Source of the DNA: Erythrobacter sp.
GTDB taxonomy: Bacteria; Pseudomonadota; Alphaproteobacteria; Sphingomonadales; Sphingomonadaceae
Assembly: GCA_024642335.1 (NCBI GenBank)
Contig: JAHEBH010000012.1
Coordinates: 1-57,220, forward strand
Length of the DNA stretch: 57,220 bases
Reading direction: 5' to 3'
Part shown: positions 35,776-45,814 of the stretch, piece after piece
Layout of the letters: each line of letters opens with the position of its first letter
How positions within the stretch are numbered: the stretch's first letter is position 1
The notes under the pieces: generated by a model
Told to the model about the DNA's origin: nothing
Seen by the model: only the letters and a program-made list of their open reading frames with translations
The model's database searches: none
Program-made: the position numbers and the translations under genes

Positions 35776-37752
35776 ATGAGCGATGATCTTTTCGAGCAAT
35801 TGCCCGCGGCAGGCGGCGACTATGATTCCTCCTCCATCGAAGTGCTGGAAGGGCTGGAGCCGGTTCGCCGCCGGCCAGGCATGTATATCGGCGGCACCGA
35901 TGATCGCGCACTGCACCACCTTGCCGCCGAAGTGCTCGACAACTCGATGGACGAGGCCGTGGCGGGCCATGCCAGCCGGATCGAAGTGATCCTGGAAGAC
36001 GGCAACCGCCTGACCATTATCGACAACGGCCGCGGCATGCCGATTGACGAACATCCCAAGTTCCCCGGCAAGTCCGCGCTCGAAGTCATCATGACCACGC
36101 TCCATTCGGGCGGCAAGTTCTCGGGCAAGTCCTATGCAACCTCGGGTGGTCTGCACGGTGTGGGTGTATCGGTGGTCAACGCGCTGTCCTCAGAAACGCG
36201 GGTGGAGGTTGCGCGCAACAAGGAAGTTTACGCGCAAAGCTTCTCGCGCGGGTTGCCGACGGGAAAGATCGAAAAGATCGGCAGTACGCCCAACCGGCGC
36301 GGCACCAGTGTCACTTTCGTCCCCGACACGGAGATTTTCGGCGATCGGCCGTTCAAGCCCGCCCGCCTGTTCAAATTGGCGCGGTCCAAGGCCTATCTCT
36401 ATGCGGGCGTTGAAATCCGCTGGAAATGCGCGCCCTCGCTGGCATCGGAAGATGTTCCGCAGGAAGCCGTATTCCAGTTCCCTGGCGGCTTGGCCGATCA
36501 CCTGAAGGAACAGGTCGGTGACCGCGAATGCGTGACCACCGATTTCTTCACCGGAAGGCAGGATTTTCCCGAGGAGCATGGCCGCGTCGAATGGGCGGTG
36601 GCCTGGCCGCTATGGTCAGACGGATCGACAAGCTGGTATTGCAACACCGTGCCCACTCCCGATGGCGGCACGCATGAACAGGGCCTGCGCTCGGCTTTGA
36701 CCAAGGGCCTGCGCGCATTCGGTGAACTGACCGGCCAGAAAAAGGCCAAGGATATCACCGCCGACGACGTGATGACGGGCGCGGAAATCATGCTCAGCGT
36801 CTTTATTCGCGATCCGCAATTCCAGAGCCAGACCAAGGACAGGCTCACCTCGCCCGAGGCTGCGCGCCTGGTCGAGAACGCGGTGCGCGACCATTTCGAC
36901 CACTTCCTGGCCGACAATATGGAGCGCGGCCGCGCGCTGCTTGGCTCGGTCATGGAACGGATGGATGAGCGGCTCAAGCGCAAGCAGGAACGCGAGATCA
37001 AGCGCAAGACCGCCACCAATGCCAAGAAGCTGCGCCTGCCAGGCAAGCTCACCGATTGTTCGGGCGAGACCGAAGCAGATACCGAACTTTTCATCGTCGA
37101 AGGCGATTCCGCAGGCGGCAGCGCCAAGCAGGCACGCAACCGCAAGACGCAGGCGATCCTGCCGATCCGTGGCAAGATTTTGAACGTCGCCAGTGCCACG
37201 GCGGACAAGATCCGCGCCAATAGCGAAATCGCCGATCTCGGTCTCGCGCTGGGTTGCGGCATGCGCAAGGACTGTGACACAGAAAACCTGCGCTATGACC
37301 GCGTCATCATCATGACCGATGCCGATGTCGACGGCGCGCATATCGCCACGCTGCTGATGACGTTCTTCTTCCAGGAAATGCCTGAAATGGTGCGCGGCGG
37401 GCACCTCTACCTTGCCCAGCCGCCGCTCTATCGCCTGACCGCAGGCAAGGAGAGCCGCTACGCGCGGGACGATGCCCACCGCGCGGAACTGGAGGAGACG
37501 GTGTTCAAGGGCAAGAAGGTGGAGGTCTCACGATTCAAGGGCCTGGGCGAAATGAACCCCCAGCAATTGCGCGAGACGACGATGTGCCCCGAGACGCGCA
37601 GCCTGATCCGCATCACCCTGCCCACTGAACACGAACAGCGCTATGCCGTGAAGGAACTGGTCGACCAGCTGATGGGCCGCAACCCGGAACACCGGTTCAA
37701 TTTCATCCAGAACCGCGCCGGTGAGCTCGATCGCGAAATGATCGACGCGTAA
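35776..37752 (+). CDS. parE: DNA topoisomerase IV subunit B
   Basis: A 658-residue ATPase subunit that decatenates chromosomes with ParC. GHKL ATPase motifs EVLDNSMDEA and DNGRGMPID, ATP-lid GGKFSGKSYATSGGLHGVG, and the TOPRIM domain with EGDSAGGSAKQARNRKTQAI and DADVDGAHI are all intact. The linker sequence RNRKTQA with RG-K and overall length favour ParE over GyrB. Two bases separate it from the DUF817 gene. parC is not in the window. Confidence 0.95.
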   Translation: MSDDLFEQLPAAGGDYDSSSIEVLEGLEPVRRRPGMYIGGTDDRALHHLAAEVLDNSMDEAVAGHASRIEVILEDGNRLTIIDNGRGMPIDEHPKFPGKSALEVIMTTLHSGGKFSGKSYATSGGLHGVGVSVVNALSSETRVEVARNKEVYAQSFSRGLPTGKIEKIGSTPNRRGTSVTFVPDTEIFGDRPFKPARLFKLARSKAYLYAGVEIRWKCAPSLASEDVPQEAVFQFPGGLADHLKEQVGDRECVTTDFFTGRQDFPEEHGRVEWAVAWPLWSDGSTSWYCNTVPTPDGGTHEQGLRSALTKGLRAFGELTGQKKAKDITADDVMTGAEIMLSVFIRDPQFQSQTKDRLTSPEAARLVENAVRDHFDHFLADNMERGRALLGSVMERMDERLKRKQEREIKRKTATNAKKLRLPGKLTDCSGETEADTELFIVEGDSAGGSAKQARNRKTQAILPIRGKILNVASATADKIRANSEIADLGLALGCGMRKDCDTENLRYDRVIIMTDADVDGAHIATLLMTFFFQEMPEMVRGGHLYLAQPPLYRLTAGKESRYARDDAHRAELEETVFKGKKVEVSRFKGLGEMNPQQLRETTMCPETRSLIRITLPTEHEQRYAVKELVDQLMGRNPEHRFNFIQNRAGELDREMIDA

Positions 37753-37753
37753 G

Positions 37754-38632
37754 GTGGCGGGGACCGGGAAGACACCGGCCCACACTCGCTTCGCGGCCAT
37801 TCGTTCAAAGCTTGAGGCGTTCGAGCCTGCGCCCGGTCCCAATGCCTGGGCATATGAGTTTGCGCTGTTTGTCTTCAAGCAAGGCTGGGCGTGCCTGTTC
37901 GGTGGGTTGATGCTCGCGCTGCTGCTTGCGACACATCTGTTTTATCCCGAAGGCGCCGCGCTCCACCGATATGATTTCCTCACCCTTGCCGCGCTGGGCA
38001 TCCAGATCGCCATGCTCGCCTTCCGGCTCGAGACTTGGGACGAAGCCAAGGTCATCCTCGCCTTCCACCTCGTCGGCACTGTGATGGAAATCTTCAAGAC
38101 CGCGGTCGGATCGTGGGTCTATCCGGAAGACGCCTTGCTGCGCATTGCGGGCGTGCCGCTTTTTTCCGGTTTCATGTATGCATCGGTCGGCAGCTATATC
38201 GCCCGCGTCTGGCGGATTTTCGATTTCCGCTTCGAGCCATACCCACCGCGTTGGACCACGTGGCTGCTGGCAGTGCTGATCTATCTGAACTTCTTCAGCC
38301 ACCATTACCTGCCCGATATCCGCTATGCGCTGTTTGCGGGCATCGCCCAGCTGTTCTGGCGCACGCGCATCTACTTTACCAACTGGCGCGAAGCGCGCTG
38401 GATGCCGCTGCTCGTCGGCTGGCTGCTGGTGGCCCTGTTCATCTGGTTTGCCGAAAACATTGCAACCTTCGCCAATGCCTGGGTCTACCCCAGCCAGGAA
38501 GAAGGCTGGCACATGGTCCCGCTGCCCAAGTTCGGGTCCTGGGCGTTGCTGATGTATATCAGCTTCGTGCTGGTGACGCTGGTTTCGCAGCCCCGTCCGC
38601 CAGACAGGAACACTCCAGCGCAGAACTATTAG
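37754..38632 (+). CDS. DUF817 multi-pass membrane protein
   Basis: A 292-residue integral membrane protein with seven or eight hydrophobic helices (for example WACLFGGLMLALLLATHLFY, YDFLTLAALGIQIAMLAF, WLLAVLIYLNFFSHHYL, PLLVGWLLVALFIWFAENIA). The motif RLETWDEAKVILAFHLVGT and EGWHMVPLPKFGSWALLMY match the DUF817 family, whose function is unknown. GTG 37754 starts two bases after the parE stop with AAGG overlapping it, so it is probably cotranslated with parE. A conserved functional link to topoisomerase is not established. Confidence 0.85.
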   Translation: MAGTGKTPAHTRFAAIRSKLEAFEPAPGPNAWAYEFALFVFKQGWACLFGGLMLALLLATHLFYPEGAALHRYDFLTLAALGIQIAMLAFRLETWDEAKVILAFHLVGTVMEIFKTAVGSWVYPEDALLRIAGVPLFSGFMYASVGSYIARVWRIFDFRFEPYPPRWTTWLLAVLIYLNFFSHHYLPDIRYALFAGIAQLFWRTRIYFTNWREARWMPLLVGWLLVALFIWFAENIATFANAWVYPSQEEGWHMVPLPKFGSWALLMYISFVLVTLVSQPRPPDRNTPAQNY

Positions 38633-38760
38633 AGCACTTTCCGATCCAATGATGGGCCGCGACCCAGCACTCCGGTACGGTTTCATGCAAACCCTTCCGG
38701 TGTACTGGATCGCGACCTCATCGACGCATAGCCCCCCAATGGTGCGACCCGGGACTTGCG

Positions 38761-40158
38761 CTACACGACATAGGATATCTCGTAATCTCCCCAGCGGCGC
38801 CCCCTGATCATCAGGGGAACGCTCGCCAGGCGAACAATCTTGTAATGCTTGCCGTCACCTTCGTAACGATAGACGGCCATCGAATAGGGTTCGTTGTTCT
38901 TCTTTATGCGCCTGTCGATGGCGTTGTAGATGATGCGCCCGTTGCGACAGTGCTGCAGGTCATGCTGGTAATTGCCGGTCGGCTTTTGCGAACGGTCGGC
39001 ATGATGGGTGACGATAAGCCCGTTCCTGTCATCGCAGACCGAGGCGATGATGCACGGATCGGATTGCCTGACCTTCTCCATGATCGGCCGCCAGTTTGCG
39101 TCGGCCCAGTCGCTCAAACGGGTCCGGTACAACTTGGGGTTGGTGCCCGGCACTTCCACATAATTGTCATCGAAAAAGGCTTCTTCGGTCATCCGGCCTT
39201 CGGCAAGCGCGGCTTCGGCAGCAGCAGCCGCTTCCTTGGCGGCTTCCATCGCATGTTCGACCATGGCGCTGTCCTTGGGCGCAAGGCCAGCGTGGACGAC
39301 CCTGTCGAACATCACGCTGCCCAATTCTTCCACATCGCCCATCCGCCGCACTGCTTCTGCCAGCTTGCCTTCGTTTTCGCCGCTTGCTTCCTCGAAATTG
39401 CGCAACACGTGCCGGACGCGGCCAACATGGCCGCTGATCGTTTCGGTTGACCTTGCGATCTGCTCGTTCTGGCAATCGACTTCGTGGACGATGTGGGCAA
39501 CGTCGGAAATCGTGCTTTCAATGCGGGCGATAGAGTCCTTGGCGCGATCGCTCTTTTCGTTACCTGCGAAGATCTCCTTGATCACATTGCCGGCATTCTT
39601 CTCGAGCACATCCATGGTGCGGGTGATTTCATCCGTAGCCTTCTGGGCTTGTGTCGCCAGTTCCTTCACTTCGCGGGCGACCACCGCAAAGGGCTTGCCG
39701 GCATCACCGGCGCGCATGGCTTCGATATTGGCATTGAGCGCCAGAATATTGGTGGTCTCGGCAATGGTCTCGATGTCCATCGAGGAACGCTTCACCTGCT
39801 CGATAGCGGCGGCAAAGTCGGTCACCTGCTGACCCAGCGATTCGACCAGTTTGACCAGGCTGGCGATTTCACCCAGCGATTCGTTGATCATCGACGTACT
39901 CTGGTTGAGCCGTTCGATGGCCTGGCTCGACAGGATCCTTGCCTCGTCACAGGCATCGCCGACCTTTGTCTGGTCGGCCTCCATCTCGGTGATGCTACCC
40001 TGCAGTGCCTTATGCTCTGCACGGAGCCGTTCGGACGTCTGGATAACCTGCTCGAGGATGCCGGAGACGTCCGAACATCCAACGCTCACCTCGCCGCACG
40101 TCTCCGGTATGGAGTCAAGCGCGTGGCTCCCTGTCAGGCTTATCCTTTCCAACTGCAT
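38761..40158 (-). CDS. Cytosolic methyl-accepting chemoreceptor with C-terminal sensor domain
   Basis: A 465-residue receptor without membrane segments. The signalling coiled coil occupies about 60-300, with the hairpin tip in [20 protein letters not shown] and [20 protein letters not shown]-terminal domain (about 315-465) has [40 protein letters not shown] and [15 protein letters not shown] recall the same DRNG/CRNGR/RGR-WG pattern after the signalling domain of other proteobacterial receptors. One alternative is a Cys/redox-sensitive sensor, given Cys near the signature. No che genes are adjacent, so it is an orphan here. A CtrA-like half-site pair lies upstream. Confidence 0.88.
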   Translation of the reverse strand: MQLERISLTGSHALDSIPETCGEVSVGCSDVSGILEQVIQTSERLRAEHKALQGSITEMEADQTKVGDACDEARILSSQAIERLNQSTSMINESLGEIASLVKLVESLGQQVTDFAAAIEQVKRSSMDIETIAETTNILALNANIEAMRAGDAGKPFAVVAREVKELATQAQKATDEITRTMDVLEKNAGNVIKEIFAGNEKSDRAKDSIARIESTISDVAHIVHEVDCQNEQIARSTETISGHVGRVRHVLRNFEEASGENEGKLAEAVRRMGDVEELGSVMFDRVVHAGLAPKDSAMVEHAMEAAKEAAAAAEAALAEGRMTEEAFFDDNYVEVPGTNPKLYRTRLSDWADANWRPIMEKVRQSDPCIIASVCDDRNGLIVTHHADRSQKPTGNYQHDLQHCRNGRIIYNAIDRRIKKNNEPYSMAVYRYEGDGKHYKIVRLASVPLMIRGRRWGDYEISYVV

Positions 40159-40211
40159 TGACCGCTACCCGAATTGTTCTTTTCTCTGGTGATATCGCTA
40201 CCAATGCAGGG

Positions 40212-40225
40212 TTAACGGACCTTAA
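40212..40225. promoter_or_regulatory. CtrA-like TTAA pair upstream of the chemoreceptor
   Basis: TTAA at 40212-40215 and 40222-40225 are separated by 6 bases, 54-67 bases upstream of the chemoreceptor ATG. The CtrA consensus is TTAA-N7-TTAA, so the spacing is one base short. Chemotaxis genes are frequent CtrA targets in alphaproteobacteria. It is listed only as a weak candidate. Confidence 0.25.
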
Positions 40226-40253
40226 AGGATAGCAGCGATTTGGAAGCCGGCTT

Positions 40254-40979
40254 TCAGAACTCTTTGGGAACGTTGGCGAATATTTTTTTCACCGCAGGCC
40301 GCTCGTTGATCTGTTCGATCCAGCGCAGCAAATGCGGCGTATCCTGGGCGTTCACGAGCTCCGCGAATCCGAACTGCATGCCGTTGGCGATGGAGAAGTT
40401 GCAGATGTCCGCAAGCGAATAGACGCCGCCTGCCAACCACTCATGATCGGCCAGGTGATCGTCCAGCTTGCGCACCGAAACGCCGATCTTGCGCATTTCC
40501 TCGTCCAGCAGATCCTGCGGGAAGCCTTCGCGGGCGCAGCGCCATTTGACCTGCTGTTCGGGCACGGGAATGCGGGCGACCATTTCCTCGAACTCGTCAT
40601 CGCTAAGGTTTGCGACCATCTTGGAGACGTGGCGGTGCCACCCGATGGTGGAGACGCACCAGCAGAAATACTCGTCCACCCATTTGGTCCAGATGCGCAT
40701 CTGCGCGACATCGAAATGATCGGCGGGGCGAAGCTTCACCGCGGTTGGATGCGCATCCTCCAGATATTCGCAGATGACGGTGCTTTCGGTCACGATGCGG
40801 CCATCATCGTCCAGCGCCGGAACCTGCCCTCGTGGATTGATCGCCTTGAACCAGTCGGAATGATGCTCGAACTTCGCCGGGTTGAGCAGTTTGTGCTCGA
40901 ACTCCAACTCCTTCTCGTAAAGCGCCATCATCGGCTTGAGCGAATTGGCACCTGGTCCAAAGCTGTAGTATTTGAGCAT
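40254..40979 (-). CDS. Glutathione S-transferase family protein
   Basis: A 241-residue GST-fold protein. The thioredoxin-like N-terminal domain (MLKYYSFGPGANSLKPMMAL...) contains the cis-Pro segment GQVPALDDDGRIVTESTVI, and the all-helical C-terminal domain ends with TPHLLRWIEQINERPAVKK. The Ser/Tyr near the start could activate glutathione. The frame reaches 41051, but ATG 40979 begins the fold. It lies 35 bases after the NamZ-like gene. Substrate unknown; detoxification is inferred. Confidence 0.9.
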   Translation of the reverse strand: MLKYYSFGPGANSLKPMMALYEKELEFEHKLLNPAKFEHHSDWFKAINPRGQVPALDDDGRIVTESTVICEYLEDAHPTAVKLRPADHFDVAQMRIWTKWVDEYFCWCVSTIGWHRHVSKMVANLSDDEFEEMVARIPVPEQQVKWRCAREGFPQDLLDEEMRKIGVSVRKLDDHLADHEWLAGGVYSLADICNFSIANGMQFGFAELVNAQDTPHLLRWIEQINERPAVKKIFANVPKEF

Positions 40980-41014
40980 TGTCTTTCCTCTCGCGCCTGT
41001 ATCGGCGGCTGATC

Positions 41015-42214
41015 TCAGTAGAGCAGTAAGTCCGCCACATCCCTGCGCCATTGCGCTTCGTCAATCGATGCCAGCTTGTCGAGATCGTCCGGTTTCGATG
41101 CGGGATCATCCACCCATTCCCTTAAAGCGGGGCCGCCATTGATGACATCGATAGCCAGACGATCGAACTCGTATTCGTAAGGGAAATCGCGCCAGATTGC
41201 GTAGTCCGGATGGAGGTCGCGGATCGCCTTGAAGGCGAGCGCCTGCAATCTCCACGGACGGAAGAAGTCGTGCTTGTAGAAGCCACCCTCGGCGTGGACC
41301 ATCAGACCGCTGCACAGCTCGCCCGCATGTTTGTGGAATGTGGGCGTGAACCAGCATTCGCGGATGGCACAGCCGGCCAGCCATTCGGGTGCAAGGCGCT
41401 CCATCTCTGTCAATACGGTTTTGGCATCGAGATCGGGCGCGCCAAACAGGACTTCGAGCGGGCGGGTCGTCCCCCTGCCCTCGCTCAGAGTAGTGCCCTC
41501 CAGCATGACCGTGCCCGCATAGGCGCGCGCCATGTTGAGGTTTGCCGCATTGGGGCTTGGATTGATCCAGATGCGGCTTTCCGGCCAACCAAATCCCGGG
41601 CCCGCTTCGGGCAACCAGTCATGCATGGTGATCACGCGGTATTCCACATCCAGACCGAAATGGCGGATAAACCACTGCCCCATCTCGCCCATGGTCAACC
41701 CGTGCCGCATGGGCATGGGTCCCGCCCCCACGAAGCTTTCCTGTCCGGGGAGCAATATGGTGCCCTCCACAGGACGTCCGGCGGGATTGGGGCGATCGAG
41801 CACCCACACCTGCTTGCCGTGCTTCGCTGCCTCCTCAAGCAGGTAGAGCAGCGTGGTGACAAAGGTGTAGATGCGGCAGCCGAGGTCCTGCAAGTCGAAC
41901 AGGAATACGTCAGCGCTGTCCATCATCGCATCGGTCGGGCGGCGCACCTCGCCATAGAGCGAGAAGATCGGGATGCCGTAGGCGGCGTCCACCTCGTCCT
42001 CGGTCTCGACCATATTGTCCTGCTTGTCGCCCTTCAGCCCGTGCTGCGGGCCAAAGGCAGAGGTGATGTTGATACCAGCAGCTATTAAAGCGTCGAGCGA
42101 ATGGGTCAGGTCGGCTGTGACAGACGCCGGATGCGCCACCAGCGCTACGCGCCTTCCCGTGAGCGCGTGTTGCAGATCCTGCTCTGCCAGCAGGCGATCG
42201 ATCCCGAACTTCAT
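41015..42214 (-). CDS. DUF1343 protein, NamZ-type exo-beta-N-acetylmuramidase homologue
   Basis: A 399-residue DUF1343 protein. Members studied in Firmicutes and Bacteroidetes (NamZ) remove terminal MurNAc from cell-wall glycans, so peptidoglycan turnover is plausible. Strong family segments are VALVAHPASVT, SAFGPQHGLKGDKQDNM, VFLFDLQDLGCRIYTF and VLDRPNPAGRPVEG. No signal peptide is visible, unlike many relatives, so it may act on imported muropeptides. ATG 42214 overlaps the stop of the DOMON-like gene as ATGA, preferred over the upstream frame to 42373. Confidence 0.88.
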   Translation of the reverse strand: MKFGIDRLLAEQDLQHALTGRRVALVAHPASVTADLTHSLDALIAAGINITSAFGPQHGLKGDKQDNMVETEDEVDAAYGIPIFSLYGEVRRPTDAMMDSADVFLFDLQDLGCRIYTFVTTLLYLLEEAAKHGKQVWVLDRPNPAGRPVEGTILLPGQESFVGAGPMPMRHGLTMGEMGQWFIRHFGLDVEYRVITMHDWLPEAGPGFGWPESRIWINPSPNAANLNMARAYAGTVMLEGTTLSEGRGTTRPLEVLFGAPDLDAKTVLTEMERLAPEWLAGCAIRECWFTPTFHKHAGELCSGLMVHAEGGFYKHDFFRPWRLQALAFKAIRDLHPDYAIWRDFPYEYEFDRLAIDVINGGPALREWVDDPASKPDDLDKLASIDEAQWRRDVADLLLY

Positions 42215-42765
42215 GATGCTTCGGGTGCAGGAAGTGTCGCGACGAAGCAAGCGGGATCGTGGAAATCTGGTTTTGCCGGATCGGGGTGATGCAGCGCCCA
42301 ATAGGATTTCGCGCCAGACTTCTCCTCGATCACAGCACTGATCCCGTAACGCCAGGGATAGGCGAGCAAACAATGCGCCGGGACTGCAACATCAAAGATG
42401 GCAATCTCGCTCCTTCCGCCCCGCCACGCGCAAACCGGTCCTGGCCCGAGGTCAAGTTCCTTCATGCCATCCCTGTATGAGCTGAAGCCGTAGGCAGCCC
42501 AGGCTTCGGAGGGCGAGAAGTTGAGCTCCTCATATCCACCGCCACCGACTTCACGTGACGCAACGAACAGCTCGAAACAGGTCGTCCGCCACAGGCCGTC
42601 CGCGCGTTTCCGCCCAGCAAATGGCGGAACCAAAATGCTTCTGCCGCCGTGGATGGTCCAGCGGATGGACAGCCAATCGGGATCGCGGTCAACCACGCGA
42701 ACCTCTATCTGCGTGATTTGTTCCGGCTGATGGGCAGGATGGGCAATCAGTTGATGCGTTTGCAA
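42211..42765 (-). CDS. DOMON-like domain protein
   Basis: A 184-residue soluble protein of the DOMON-like beta-sandwich family seen in sphingomonads. The C-terminal KSYWALHHPDPAKPDFHDPACF and the TTCFELFVA and YEELNFSPSEAWAAYGF segments match it. DOMON folds bind heme or sugars in other proteins, but no ligand residues are certain here. The start appears to be TTG at 42765 with GGAG nine bases upstream; no ATG gives an equally complete domain. Coupled to the NamZ-like gene and divergent from tyrS (46 bases). Confidence 0.8.
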   Translation of the reverse strand: MQTHQLIAHPAHQPEQITQIEVRVVDRDPDWLSIRWTIHGGRSILVPPFAGRKRADGLWRTTCFELFVASREVGGGGYEELNFSPSEAWAAYGFSSYRDGMKELDLGPGPVCAWRGGRSEIAIFDVAVPAHCLLAYPWRYGISAVIEEKSGAKSYWALHHPDPAKPDFHDPACFVATLPAPEAS

Positions 42766-42811
42766 GCGGCCAACTCCGTGCTAGGCGCGCGCCTCTATTT
42801 CAGAGGGCAAA

Positions 42812-44044
42812 ATGAGCGAATTCCAGTCCGACCTTCTCAACCTGCTCAGCGAGCGGGGGTACATCCACCAGATTACCGATGCCGGTGCGCTGGACGCGCT
42901 GGCAGCGAAACAGGTGGTGCCGGGCTATATCGGTTTCGATGCTACCGCGCCAAGCCTGCATGTCGGGAGTCTTGTGCAGATCATGATGCTGCGCCGCCTG
43001 CAGCAATCAGGCCACAAGCCGATTGTCGTAATGGGCGGCGGAACCACCAAGGTGGGCGATCCTTCGGGCAAGGACGAGAGCCGCAAGATGCTCACGTCCG
43101 AAATGATCGACGAGAACATTGCTTCGATCCGCACGGTATTCGAAAAGCTGCTGACATTTGGCGACGGTCCAACTGACGCGATCATGGTCAATAATGACGA
43201 ATGGCTCTCGCAGCTCGGCTATATCGAATTGCTGCGCGACGTCGGACCGCATTTCACCATCAACCGCATGCTGACCTTCGATTCGGTGAAGCTGCGGCTC
43301 GAACGCGAACAGCCGCTGACTTTTCTCGAATTCAACTACATGATCCTGCAGGCCTATGACTTCCGCGAGTTGTCGCAGCGCTATGCCTGCCGCCTTCAGA
43401 TGGGCGGATCGGACCAGTGGGGCAATATCGTCAACGGGATCGAGCTTACCCGCCGCATGGACGGTCAGGAGGTGTTCGGCCTCACGACCCCGCTGCTGAC
43501 CACCGCGGACGGATCGAAGATGGGCAAGACCGCCGCCGGTGCCGTGTGGCTCAATGAGGAACAGCTGCCCGCCTATGATTTCTGGCAGTACTGGCGCAAT
43601 ACCGATGATCGTGACGCAGGCCGTTTCCTGCGCCTGTTCACCGACCTACCGCTGGACGAAATTGCCCGCCTGGAAGCGCTGGAAGGCAGTGAAATCAACG
43701 CGGCAAAGGTCATTCTCGCCAATGAAGTGACAAAGCTGGTGCGCGGCGAAGATGCAGCCCGGACCGCTGAAGCCACCGCAGCCCAGACCTTTGCCGGTGG
43801 CGGCATGGGCGAAGACCTGCCCGTGCTTGAAGTTTCTGCGGAAGGCGTCCGCGCCGGAGCGGCCTGCACCGCAATCGGTTTCACGGCTTCGAATGGTGAG
43901 GCAAAGCGGAAAATCGCCGAAGGGGCGGTCAAGATCGATGACCATACGGTTGACGATCCCGGCATGCTCATCACCCTCGTCCCCGGTGAAGAACGCAAGC
44001 TCAGCCTGGGCAAGAAGAAACACGCCATCCTCAGAGGTGTTTGA
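42812..44044 (+). CDS. tyrS: Tyrosyl-tRNA synthetase
   Basis: A 410-residue class I synthetase. The HIGH-type signature is in SLHVGSLVQ, the tyrosine pocket in YMILQAYDF...[14 protein letters not shown], the KMSKS-type loop reads GSKMGKT, and an S4 RNA-binding domain ([32 protein letters not shown]) ends the protein. Typical length for TyrRS type 1. GAGGG lies four bases before the ATG. Confidence 0.98.
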   Translation: MSEFQSDLLNLLSERGYIHQITDAGALDALAAKQVVPGYIGFDATAPSLHVGSLVQIMMLRRLQQSGHKPIVVMGGGTTKVGDPSGKDESRKMLTSEMIDENIASIRTVFEKLLTFGDGPTDAIMVNNDEWLSQLGYIELLRDVGPHFTINRMLTFDSVKLRLEREQPLTFLEFNYMILQAYDFRELSQRYACRLQMGGSDQWGNIVNGIELTRRMDGQEVFGLTTPLLTTADGSKMGKTAAGAVWLNEEQLPAYDFWQYWRNTDDRDAGRFLRLFTDLPLDEIARLEALEGSEINAAKVILANEVTKLVRGEDAARTAEATAAQTFAGGGMGEDLPVLEVSAEGVRAGAACTAIGFTASNGEAKRKIAEGAVKIDDHTVDDPGMLITLVPGEERKLSLGKKKHAILRGV

Positions 44045-44115
44045 GGCCTTTACAATTTATCCAGTATTTACTGTCATACCCAAGCTCCAGTAAGGTATAT
44101 GGAGATTTGAGAGCC

Positions 44116-44451
44116 ATGGCAGGTGCACAGCTTTCCGTCACCGATTTGCGGCGCGCAACGCGTCATCCGGTAGACTTCCCTGTGATCGCAGAGCATCGCC
44201 TCAAGGGCGATATGAAGCTGCATATCACCAACATTTCTGCCCACGGCTTCATGGCTGATGGCGAGCCCGTGCTCGGTCGCGGAGACCGTTTGATCATCCG
44301 GCTTCCGGTCGTTGGCCGGATCGAGGCCTATTGCATCTGGACCACGGAAGATCGCGCCGGTTTCCAGTTCGAACGAATCATCCGTCTTGACGACTTCATG
44401 GCGATGATCCGCGACCTGCAGCCCAACCCGGCACTGCGCCGCAGAAGCTAA
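44116..44451 (+). CDS. PilZ domain protein
   Basis: A 111-residue single PilZ domain. The c-di-GMP-binding RxxxR-like RRATRHPVD (12-20) and ITNISAHGF (N/D-x-S-x-x-G, about 38-46) are both present, so c-di-GMP binding is likely. Such one-domain proteins relay c-di-GMP to motility or envelope targets. ATG 44116 has GAGAGCC just upstream; the longer frame from 44041 begins inside the AT-rich spacer after tyrS (44045-44115), which probably holds the promoter. Confidence 0.88.
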   Translation: MAGAQLSVTDLRRATRHPVDFPVIAEHRLKGDMKLHITNISAHGFMADGEPVLGRGDRLIIRLPVVGRIEAYCIWTTEDRAGFQFERIIRLDDFMAMIRDLQPNPALRRRS

Positions 44452-44482
44452 GCCCAAAAGCCAAACTTTGCAGTCCCGAAGA

Positions 44483-44515
44483 GGCAGCGCCTTGGCAAAC
44501 GCCGAGCGCGCTGCC
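44483..44515 (+). other. Inverted repeat upstream of the MFS exporter
   Basis: GGCAGCGC (44483-44490) pairs with GCGCTGCC (44508-44515) around a 17-base loop, between the PilZ stop and the GTG start of the MFS gene. There is no T-run, so it is a poor terminator. It could be a leader hairpin or an operator, or chance in GC-rich DNA. Confidence 0.35.
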
Positions 44516-44526
44516 AAAGCGCGCGG

Positions 44527-45813
44527 GTGAGCGACGTCAAATCACCCTTCCAAATCGCCAATTTCCGTGCCTTCTGGCTGGCGCGACTGACGATGACGCT
44601 GGCGCAATACGCCATGCTGCTGATCATCGGCTGGCAAACCTACAATATCGCGCGCGAAAGCGGCATGAGCGTTGGCGGCGCATCGGGCCAGCTGGCCCTG
44701 ATCGGCCTGCTGCAATTTGCCCCCCTCTTCGTCCTGACCCCTTTTTCGGGCCTCGCTGCCGACAGGCTGAACCGCCGCAATGTGGCACGCATGACCACGC
44801 TGCTGCAGCTGGCATGCGCTGCCGTTCTGGGCTGGCTGACCTTTACTGAAAGCATCACCATTCCGGCCCTGTTCGGCGTTGCCGTTGCGCTCGGCATTGC
44901 CCGCGCTTTCGCCGGTCCGGCACTGGGCGCGCTTGCGCCCAATTTGGTCCCTGCGGCGATACTGCCCAACGCCATCGCATTGTCGTCGATCTCCTGGCAG
45001 GTGGGCATGATCGTGGGGCCCGCTGTTGGCGGATACTTTTACGAGATTGCACCGCATCTGCCCTATGCCGTGGCGACTGGCCTGTTTCTTGTGTCGATCA
45101 TCGCGCTCGGCTTCATCGGACAGGTGCCCCGCTCGGTGATCAACGGCGGGCAGAACCCGCTTGGACAGATGAAGGAAGGCCTCGCTTATGTCCTCAAGAA
45201 CAAGATGGTGCTGGGCTCGATCACGCTCGATCTTTTCGCCGTGTTTCTTGCGGGGGCGACTGCACTGTTCCCCGTATATGCCCGTGACATATTGCAGGTA
45301 GGCGCTCCCGGACTGTCCCACCTAGCGCAGGCACCGGCGATCGGTGCAGCGGTGACAGCGCTCTATTTTTCCTTCCGCCCGCTCAAGTCCAATGTCGGCC
45401 CCAAGATGCTGTGGGCGGTGGCCGTCTTCGGCGTGGCGACCATCATTTTCGGCCTGTCCACCTGGATGCCGCTGAGCCTCGCCATGCTTTTCATCATCGG
45501 CTGCGCGGACATGTTCTCGGTCTACATCCGCCAATCCTTGATCCAGTTGCATACGCCCGATGACAAGCGCGGGCGGGTGTCATCCGTCTCGCAAATGACC
45601 ATTTCAGCATCCAACGAATTCGGCGATTTCTTTTCCGGCAGCCTCGCCTACCTGTTCGGCCCGGTGATCGCCGTGGTGGCCGGCGGCATCGGTGCGGTAA
45701 TCACCGTCGCGGCATGGTCGCAAATCTTTCCTGTCCTGAGAACCACCAAGACCTTCGATCCGCCGGATCATCTGCTAGAAGGTAAACAGAAGAGCGAATC
45801 CGAGGGAGCCTGA
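44527..45813 (+). CDS. MFS transporter, EntS-like (DHA3-type) exporter
   Basis: A 428-residue 12-helix transporter. The start [32 protein letters not shown] and the loop [18 protein letters not shown] fit the EntS/MefA-like group of MFS exporters; the later [24 protein letters not shown] is the conserved second-half loop. GTG 44527 starts it. It lies one base before cysK, so the two are likely cotranscribed. Substrate unknown. Confidence 0.88.
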   Translation: MSDVKSPFQIANFRAFWLARLTMTLAQYAMLLIIGWQTYNIARESGMSVGGASGQLALIGLLQFAPLFVLTPFSGLAADRLNRRNVARMTTLLQLACAAVLGWLTFTESITIPALFGVAVALGIARAFAGPALGALAPNLVPAAILPNAIALSSISWQVGMIVGPAVGGYFYEIAPHLPYAVATGLFLVSIIALGFIGQVPRSVINGGQNPLGQMKEGLAYVLKNKMVLGSITLDLFAVFLAGATALFPVYARDILQVGAPGLSHLAQAPAIGAAVTALYFSFRPLKSNVGPKMLWAVAVFGVATIIFGLSTWMPLSLAMLFIIGCADMFSVYIRQSLIQLHTPDDKRGRVSSVSQMTISASNEFGDFFSGSLAYLFGPVIAVVAGGIGAVITVAAWSQIFPVLRTTKTFDPPDHLLEGKQKSESEGA

Positions 45814-45814
45814 C

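Noticed and set aside
38633-38760. Gap between the DUF817 gene and the chemoreceptor gene
   Set aside because: No frame with coding character, RNA gene or strong hairpin could be supported there.
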